Shown here: positions 58,683 to 64,000 of the stretch, one piece after another | Numbering within the stretch: position 1 is the first letter of the stretch | Layout of the letters: each line of letters starts with the position of its first letter | DNA from: Ardenticatenaceae bacterium | GTDB taxonomy: Bacteria; Chloroflexota; Anaerolineae; Promineifilales; Promineifilaceae | Length of the DNA stretch: 64,000 bases | Assembly (NCBI GenBank): GCA_030065875.1 | Contig: JASJCR010000001.1 | Location: 91,239 to 155,238, forward strand | Reading direction: 5' to 3' | Program-made: the position numbers and the translations under genes | The notes under the pieces: model-generated | What the model saw: only the letters and a program-made list of their open reading frames with translations | What the model was told of the DNA's origin: nothing | Database searches by the model: none

Positions 58683-59486
58683 TCATTTTAGCTGATTGAG
58701 CAGCTCCTGAATATCCTGAAAAATATAGTCTGGACGGATCGAACTTTCAGCTAACTCGCTCTTGCTGGTTACGCCGGACAGGACCAAAATCGTTTTCAGA
58801 CCGGCATTTTGTCCGCCCAGGATGTCGGTATTGAGGCGATCACCAACCATGGCTGTATTTTGCTGGTTGGCCTGCGGGCCAAACCCGGCCAGGCATGCTT
58901 CAAACATCGGCGGATATGGCTTGCCGATAATTTCCGGGGTTTGATCGGTCGCGGCCTGTATCAGGGCGATGAGGGACCCATTGCCCGGTACCAGGCCGCG
59001 CTCGGTGGGAAAAGTGGTGTCTGGATTACAACCTACAAAGCGAGCGTTGTAGTAGCGGATGTGATGGGCTGCGGCCGCGAAGTCATCGTACGTTACCTCT
59101 TGATTAAAGCCTACGGCGACGGCCGCGGCCGGGCGAGAGATATCAAATCTGGGCAAAACTTCAAATCCCTGCTGCTCCACCGCTTCGATTAAGCCATCGC
59201 GTCCCACGATATAGATAGGGCCCGGTTTTTTGACGGTTTGACCGAGAAATGCGGCCGTTACCAGAGCAGAAGTCATGATTTGTTTTGGCTTGATGGCTAC
59301 CCCAAACCGCTTAAATTTCGCCACGTATTGGCTTGGGGTACGCGTGGCGTTGTTGGTCGCAAAGGCAACTTGTATGCCCAAGAGTGCCAATTCAGCAAAA
59401 AAGTTAGGCAGCTCCGGCATAGGGGTGTTGTCCTGCCACAAAACCCCATCCATATCAAAAATCAAATACTTTAATTGTTGAAGCAT
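58683..59486 (-). CDS. HAD-superfamily IIA phosphatase (NagD-like)
   Basis: From ATG 59486 (MLQQLKYLIFDMDGVLWQDN) the 267-residue protein has the HAD nucleophile motif DMDGV (D10, D12). It has a class IIA cap with ATNNATRTPSQY, the lysine GKPYPPMF and the acidic motif GDRLNTDILGGQNAG. NagD/phosphoglycolate phosphatase-type enzymes take phosphate from sugars or nucleotides in the cytoplasm. The 13 residues offered by an earlier start are not typical, so I left them out. rlmN follows 14 nt later. Confidence 0.9.
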   Translation of the reverse strand: MLQQLKYLIFDMDGVLWQDNTPMPELPNFFAELALLGIQVAFATNNATRTPSQYVAKFKRFGVAIKPKQIMTSALVTAAFLGQTVKKPGPIYIVGRDGLIEAVEQQGFEVLPRFDISRPAAAVAVGFNQEVTYDDFAAAAHHIRYYNARFVGCNPDTTFPTERGLVPGNGSLIALIQAATDQTPEIIGKPYPPMFEACLAGFGPQANQQNTAMVGDRLNTDILGGQNAGLKTILVLSGVTSKSELAESSIRPDYIFQDIQELLNQLK

Positions 59487-59645
59487 GGTGAAATTGTCTG
59501 TCGAAAGAAGCGTTCGAGCAAACAAAATCGGCTGATTTTGACCAAACCTTATTTGATTCGTATGGAGGCCGTATGAAGATTAGATTATTCCAATGGAATA
59601 GGGGGTGTTATAATCGCGGGTTATTGGATATTGGTGTATCAAGTT

Positions 59646-59680
59646 CGGTCTGCAGTCTCTGGCCTGTAGTCTGAAGTCTC
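59646..59680 (+). repeat. CAGAC/GTCTG word array upstream of the glycosyltransferase gene
   Basis: GGTCTGCAGTCTCTGGCCTG and GTAGTCTGAAGTCTC are repeats of the GTCTG word found at 53727-53841, directly before the ribosome site of the GT2 gene. Confidence 0.55.
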
Positions 59681-59695
59681 AATTAGGAGGATTTT

Positions 59696-60385
59696 GTGAA
59701 ATTATCTGTTGTCATGCCCGTCTATAACGAGCGCGAAACAGTTGAAGAAGTAGTAGGTTGGGTGCTGAATACCGGCCGAGTTTTTGAATTAATCATTGTG
59801 GATGATGGGTCAACTGATGGGACCCGTGATCTATATGATGGCATGCAGACGCAGCATCCGGAAATAAAGGTGATTTTGCATAAAGAAAACGCTGGGAAAG
59901 GCGGTGCACTGCAAACCGGGTTTCGGGCAGCAGGGGGGGACGTCATTATTATTCAAGATGCGGATCTTGAATATGATCCTCGGGATTATGAGCAGGTGTT
60001 AAAACCGATTGAGGAGGGCAAAGCTGAGGTCGTTTATGGATCTCGTTTTCGTGGCGGCCCCACAAAAACGATGTTCTTTATGAACATGGTGGGAAACAAG
60101 TTTTTAACGTTTGTAACCAATGTGCTTTACAACACGATTTTAACCGACATCGAGACATGTTATAAAGCATTTAAAGCGGATGTGATTAAAAGTATTCCGA
60201 TTCGCGCCCGTGGTTTTGATTTTGAGCCGGAAATTACGGCCAAAGTCCTCAAGAGAGGGTATCGTATTTATGAGGTGCCGATTTCATACAACGGCCGTGA
60301 ATACGAAGACGGGAAAAAAATCCGGCCGTGGCGCGATGGGCCAATCGCCTTATGGTGTTTGATAAAGTACAAGTTTGTTGATTAA
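59696..60385 (+). CDS. Family 2 glycosyltransferase, polyprenyl-phosphate sugar synthase type
   Basis: The gene starts with GTG, 5 nt after AGGAGG (59685-59690). The 229-residue GT-A protein has [28 protein letters not shown], the DxD-like [11 protein letters not shown], and YGSRFRGG. It has no membrane helix. The length and wording ([17 protein letters not shown]) match dolichol/undecaprenyl-phosphate mannose or glucose synthases. These put a sugar on polyprenyl phosphate at the inner face of the membrane. The next two genes encode membrane proteins of the kind that use such lipid-linked sugars, which supports the call. Confidence 0.92.
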   Translation: MKLSVVMPVYNERETVEEVVGWVLNTGRVFELIIVDDGSTDGTRDLYDGMQTQHPEIKVILHKENAGKGGALQTGFRAAGGDVIIIQDADLEYDPRDYEQVLKPIEEGKAEVVYGSRFRGGPTKTMFFMNMVGNKFLTFVTNVLYNTILTDIETCYKAFKADVIKSIPIRARGFDFEPEITAKVLKRGYRIYEVPISYNGREYEDGKKIRPWRDGPIALWCLIKYKFVD

Positions 60386-60392
60386 AAACCTT

Positions 60393-60450
60393 CACAGACA
60401 TCAGACTACAGACCACAGACATCAGACATCAGACATCAGGGAATGGGGTC
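60393..60450 (+). repeat. CAGAC word array between GT2 and GT39-like genes
   Basis: Seven near copies of CAGACATCAGAC/CAGACCACAGAC (CAGACATC four times) fill the gap between the two genes. The word is the same as at 53727-53841. It runs through the would-be upstream part of the next ORF, which is one reason to start that gene at 60465. Confidence 0.65.
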
Positions 60451-60464
60451 TGAAGTCTAAAAAA

Positions 60465-61916
60465 ATGCGTTGGCCGCTCATCATTCTTATACTATTGGGG
60501 GCGCTGTGGCGGACTGACGGGCTGTTTACTCATACGTTTTACGCCGATGAGGCGTTGTTTGCCAGCTGGGCCAGATTGATAGCGGTGTGGCGAGACCCGC
60601 TGCTGTCAACGGTGCCGATTGATAAGCCCCCGCTGCTATTTTATTTGCAGGCTTTCTTCTATCCGCTGCAGGGACCTGTAACGTGGGCGGCTCGACTGCC
60701 AAACTGGATCGCCTCGCTGCTGACAATTCCGCTGGTGTGGCAGTTAGCTTACCGGTTTTCGCCCAAAAAGCCGCTGGCGACCGAGCTGGCGACGCTGCTT
60801 TTTGTGTTTTCCCCCCTATCCATTCAATTCTCGGCCACAGCTTTTGTTGATCCTCTCCTGGTATTTTGGCTTGTTTTGGCTCTGGTATTGGCCGCCAATC
60901 CCCATCCGGCATATGGATCGGCCGTTGCGGCCGGGTTGGCCCTGCTGACCAAATATCAGGCGGTGTTGTTTTTCCCCCTCATTCTGGCGGTGCGGTGGCG
61001 TTTTCGGCCAGATAAGCGACAAATAATCGGTTGGGTGGGCATTGTGACTATCTTTGGCACCATGCTGATCCTATGGGATATCATCCGCGTGGGGGAATGG
61101 ACCTTGTGGCGCACCCAGATGAGCGGTTTTGGCGGCTTACGCTTGATCTGGTCGTGGGAAGTTTGGCCTCGCCTTGCAGGCTGGACCATGATGAGCTGGT
61201 GGTTACTAGGAGCAGGATGGTTAATTGGTATCGGATGGTTGATATCAGATATGAGCCAACGCTCCTTGAAGCCCCCAAATAAAACGGCCGACGTTCGTAT
61301 TTGGCTGTGGGGGATGATTGCCGGCTATGTGAGTATGCACTGGTTGTTGGCTATACCGATTTGGGACCGTTATTGGCTGCCGCTCGTGCCTTTGGTCGCG
61401 GTTGCATTCTCCATTGGGCTCCCTCGGTTCAAAAACGATCAAATTGCGATAAAACGTTCATTCAATCGGTTGAGAAAGAAAAACCGCAGGGACATCAATT
61501 TCAAAGTCATCTGGTTGGTATTTGCCCTGCTGCTTTTACTGCCACAGGGCTGGCTGGCCCGTCGGGGGTGGTTTCCGGTGGGTGGCTCAGCCACAGCCGA
61601 TGGCGGAGCCGGTCAAATTGCGGCCGTTCTGGACGATAAACCGTACGGCACCGTGCTTTACGATCATTATTACAGCTGGCAGTGGCGCTATCATTTTTTT
61701 GATACTGGCGTATTTGTTAGCTGGTTTCCCAACCCAGATTGGTTTGGTCGGGAACTGCAGGCTTTTGAGAGCGACAGCAACGAGCGTTTTGTCGTTTTGC
61801 CCAATGACGAACGAGGGAATCCGGTTCGGCGCGAAGCGACGGCGCTGGGGTTCAGCCTAGTTGAAATTGAACAAACGGCGGAGATGACGCTGTATCTGGT
61901 TGAGGTTTCACCATGA
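60465..61916 (+). CDS. GT39/ArnT-like polyprenyl-sugar glycosyltransferase
   Basis: I start at ATG 60465 because the 30 residues before it come from a CAGAC word array. The 483-residue protein has about ten membrane helices. The first outside loop contains FYADEALFASWARLI, whose acidic pair (D/E) is the catalytic site in GT-C (PMT/ArnT) enzymes. LSTVPIDKPPLLFYLQAFFY after it and DRYWLPLVPLVA further on fit the GT39 family. It would transfer a sugar from a polyprenyl phosphate donor (made by the GT2 enzyme upstream) to a protein or lipid on the outside. The next gene starts in an ATGA overlap. Confidence 0.85.
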   Translation: MRWPLIILILLGALWRTDGLFTHTFYADEALFASWARLIAVWRDPLLSTVPIDKPPLLFYLQAFFYPLQGPVTWAARLPNWIASLLTIPLVWQLAYRFSPKKPLATELATLLFVFSPLSIQFSATAFVDPLLVFWLVLALVLAANPHPAYGSAVAAGLALLTKYQAVLFFPLILAVRWRFRPDKRQIIGWVGIVTIFGTMLILWDIIRVGEWTLWRTQMSGFGGLRLIWSWEVWPRLAGWTMMSWWLLGAGWLIGIGWLISDMSQRSLKPPNKTADVRIWLWGMIAGYVSMHWLLAIPIWDRYWLPLVPLVAVAFSIGLPRFKNDQIAIKRSFNRLRKKNRRDINFKVIWLVFALLLLLPQGWLARRGWFPVGGSATADGGAGQIAAVLDDKPYGTVLYDHYYSWQWRYHFFDTGVFVSWFPNPDWFGRELQAFESDSNERFVVLPNDERGNPVRREATALGFSLVEIEQTAEMTLYLVEVSP

Positions 61917-64000
61917 AGCCTTTCCGGACTCGATGGCCTTACGGCTTTCTCGCCCTCCTCGTTATGGCTTTTTTTGCAAAGCTGCTGTTCACCGATCGCA
62001 TTTTGGCCCGGGGTGATACCTTTTTGTATTTTTACCCTTATTGGCACCTGGCCCAAGAATCTCTTCTCAACGGTCAGCTGCCCGTGTGGAACCCCCATAT
62101 ATTTATGGGCGCCCCACTTTTGGCCAACAGCCAGGTTGGCTTTTACTACCCGCTGAATTGGCCGCTGTGGTATTTATTGCCGGTTCCTTACGCGGTTTCC
62201 GCCTCAATTGTGCTCCACCTGATCATCGCGGCCTGGGGAATGTATTTACTCGGCCGCCGAGTGATGCATTTGAGCCCAACCGCTGCTGTTTTGGCTTCGG
62301 CAGCCGTGGCTTGCGGCGGATATTTGACCGCCCAGGTCGAGCATGTCAACCAGCTGCAGGGATTGGCCTGGCTTCCGTGGCTTCTTTGGGTTGCTGGCCG
62401 GGGATGGGGAGCCGGAAAAAGGGTTTCCGGCATCTCGTTTATGGGGTTGTTATTTGCCCTGCAGATATTGGCCGGCCATACGCAGACGGTGTTTATCTCT
62501 GGGATCGGTTTGGGATTGTGGCAGATCGGCCGGTGGCAGATCGATCGCTCATCGTGGATCAAAAGCGGCCGGGGAATGTGGCGCTTGTTGTGGCCGGTGG
62601 CGGCCGGGGGGAGCGTGGCCCTTTTCTTGGCGGCCGCGCAGATCCTGCCAACTCTGGAGCTCATCGGATTGTCCAGTCGGTCAGGTGGATTAACCGCCAA
62701 CGAAATTGTTTCGTTTTCCTGGCATCCGCTGCTGATTCCCCGGGCCTTGCTGCCCGCGATTGGTCAATCATTATTCACCGAATATGTCGCTTTTTTGCCG
62801 CTCACCGTCTGGGTATTGGCGGTGACGGCCGTTTTGAGAGGGTGGCGTGCTCCGCAGCTGCGGCCGCTGCTGCTGCTGACCATCATCGGTTTTTGGTTGG
62901 CGCTCGGCCGATTTGGAGGACTTTACTGGCTGCTATCGGAATTACCCGGGTTTAATTTGTTTCGAGTGCCGGCGCGCTGGTTGATTTTGCCCATGATAGG
63001 CAGCAGTTTGCTGGCGGGATGGGGATTGGATCAAATTCTCGCTGACCGGCCAACAAAAATAGAGCGCTGGCTGCCGGTCGTTCTGGTTGGCGGTTTAATT
63101 GTGGCTCAATTCCCTGCCGTGTGGCTCGCTCGGTTTGTGCCGTTGGGTCCTGAGGCCCCGGCTGAGTGGCCTGCGCTGGTGACCTTGGCCTGGCAGGGTG
63201 GGGAACTGCTGTTGGTCACGTTGTGGGTTTACGGCCGTCTGCCGCTTAACAACAGGCTGCTTCCTCTCGGTGTGTCTCTCATCTCTCTCTTTTTGGCCTC
63301 CCGTGCGCTGCCTTACAACAACCCCACCACGCCTGAGGCTTATTTTGATCGCCGCCCGCCGAGCTTGCGGCTGACGGTTGAGGGAGGGGACGACTTAGCC
63401 CCCGGCCGTTATTTGAGCTTGTCGAACATCTTTTTTGATCCCGGTGATCAGGCGGAAATCGACACGATTTATGCGGGCAGCCTGCCGCCTGAGGCCTTAT
63501 ATGATTACACCATTGCCATCAAGCTCAAGGAAGTGATCGCTCCAAACTTGAGCGCTGTGGTTGGTTTATATGCGTTGGACGGGTTTGACGGGGGGATTTT
63601 GCCGTTAAATTCGTATAGTGAATTAATGGCCCGCACCGTTTTGCAAGGAGAATCAACCACCGACGGCCGCCTGCGTGAATTTCTGCCGGCCGTTCCCGAT
63701 CGTCAGTGGCTTTCCCTCTTTGGCGTGCGTCACCTTATTACAGATAAAGTTGGTGACGAGTGGATTGATGGGGTTTATTTTGACCGCCAGCTGCCGGCGA
63801 CAATCGAGGCGAATGAAACCGAGCAGATTGAATTTATTCCGGAGATGCAAATCACCTCATTGTGGCTGCTCAGTAATGACCAGCCGGGAATCGTTCTGGT
63901 GGAAACGTTTGCTGGGGATGTCCTTTCACTGGTTCCACAGCAGCTGGAGAATGGCGTTTGGGCTGCGCGTTTACCCAATGAAGGGAAGATACGATCTGCG
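61913..64000 (+). CDS. YfhO-like multi-span membrane protein (3' end beyond the window)
   Basis: This reading frame is open from ATG 61913 to the last base, 696 codons without a stop, and continues past the right edge. It starts MKPFRTRWPYGFLALLVMAF and contains GDTFLYFYPYWHLAQESLLN, GQLPVWNPHIFMGAPL and GFNLFRVPARWL. These are hallmarks of the large YfhO family, which are GT-C-fold glycosyltransferase-like membrane proteins with a big external C-terminal part. At least ten helices precede an external domain (about 470 on). The start overlaps the previous stop (ATGA), so it is in the same operon as the GT2 and GT39 genes. Bacillus YfhO is linked to teichoic acid glycosylation; the role here is inferred. 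Confidence 0.85.
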   Translation, partial: MKPFRTRWPYGFLALLVMAFFAKLLFTDRILARGDTFLYFYPYWHLAQESLLNGQLPVWNPHIFMGAPLLANSQVGFYYPLNWPLWYLLPVPYAVSASIVLHLIIAAWGMYLLGRRVMHLSPTAAVLASAAVACGGYLTAQVEHVNQLQGLAWLPWLLWVAGRGWGAGKRVSGISFMGLLFALQILAGHTQTVFISGIGLGLWQIGRWQIDRSSWIKSGRGMWRLLWPVAAGGSVALFLAAAQILPTLELIGLSSRSGGLTANEIVSFSWHPLLIPRALLPAIGQSLFTEYVAFLPLTVWVLAVTAVLRGWRAPQLRPLLLLTIIGFWLALGRFGGLYWLLSELPGFNLFRVPARWLILPMIGSSLLAGWGLDQILADRPTKIERWLPVVLVGGLIVAQFPAVWLARFVPLGPEAPAEWPALVTLAWQGGELLLVTLWVYGRLPLNNRLLPLGVSLISLFLASRALPYNNPTTPEAYFDRRPPSLRLTVEGGDDLAPGRYLSLSNIFFDPGDQAEIDTIYAGSLPPEALYDYTIAIKLKEVIAPNLSAVVGLYALDGFDGGILPLNSYSELMARTVLQGESTTDGRLREFLPAVPDRQWLSLFGVRHLITDKVGDEWIDGVYFDRQLPATIEANETEQIEFIPEMQITSLWLLSNDQPGIVLVETFAGDVLSLVPQQLENGVWAARLPNEGKIRSA

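Noticed and set aside
60393..60450. Possible CRISPR or phage attachment repeats in the CAGAC array
   Set aside because: The copies are 8-12 bp, degenerate and have no spacers; no integrase or cas gene is near.
62041..62955. 304-codon plus-strand ORF overlapping the last gene
   Set aside because: It is out of frame with the YfhO-like reading frame, which is open for 696 codons, has an ATGA-coupled start and shows clear family motifs. The overlapping ORF is Ala/Gly/Arg-rich with no helix pattern.

Overview
The window is a single continuous bacterial chromosome segment of about 50% GC. Its gene content suggests a Chloroflexota bacterium (Anaerolineae/Caldilineae-like). The signs are Thr-Pro rich 'TPTP' linkers in four surface proteins, paired PknB-type kinases with extracellular sensor domains, a fused 2-oxoacid:ferredoxin oxidoreductase, many GAF-type histidine kinases, and GGCCG-rich codon context. 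This assignment is inference; there is no rRNA in the window. I saw no tRNA, CRISPR array, phage or transposase.

Layout. 0-5 kb: a thioesterase cut by the left edge, a VOC protein, a TPTP lipoprotein, a CPBP protease and a GAF/PAS histidine kinase. 5-8 kb: rpsO-pnp, with a good promoter, a leader hairpin and a long hairpin between the genes. 8-11 kb: a HAMP/GAF kinase. 11-16 kb: an aspartate aminotransferase and two transmembrane Ser/Thr kinases. 16-21 kb: a giant VWA/Calx-beta/beta-helix surface protein, a DUF4139-like protein and an F420-type reductase. 21-29 kb: an M23 peptidase, a short-chain dehydrogenase, membrane proteins, a spermidine-synthase-like protein, mnmA and its likely sulfur donor cysteine desulfurase. 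29-39 kb: two more sensor kinases, enolase, a DinB protein, an M32 carboxypeptidase, ornithine aminotransferase and a Ca2+/cation exchanger. 39-44 kb: korAB and a Tat lipoprotein. 44-51 kb: the acylation cassette described below. 51-59 kb: two oxidoreductases, proBA, a LysM-M23 peptidase, rlmN and a HAD phosphatase. 59-64 kb: a polyprenyl-sugar type glycosylation operon running off the right edge.

The most interesting system lies at 44.4-50.5 kb on the minus strand. Five overlapping or closely spaced genes encode a lipoprotein SGNH hydrolase, an MBOAT acyltransferase, a second membrane-anchored SGNH protein, an acyl carrier protein and a fatty acyl-AMP ligase-like enzyme. These are the same parts as the Gram-positive dlt (teichoic acid D-alanylation) machine, but with a fatty-acyl-type ligase in place of DltA. 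About 400 bp upstream on the same strand I found an unlisted 36-codon membrane microprotein ending in WIYQGF. That ending resembles the FIYNEF tail of DltX, the dlt microprotein whose tyrosine is reported to carry the acyl group. I propose a Dlt-like envelope-acylation system with its own DltX-like peptide.

A second theme is the intergenic DNA. Many junctions, especially between convergent genes, carry locus-specific arrays of imperfect 6-12 bp words arranged as long inverted repeats. There are also modular GC-hairpin clusters and a roughly 135 bp dispersed repeat with two inverted copies. Metabolically, ornithine aminotransferase and ProB/ProA would feed proline synthesis from two sides, and KorAB indicates ferredoxin-linked 2-oxoacid metabolism.
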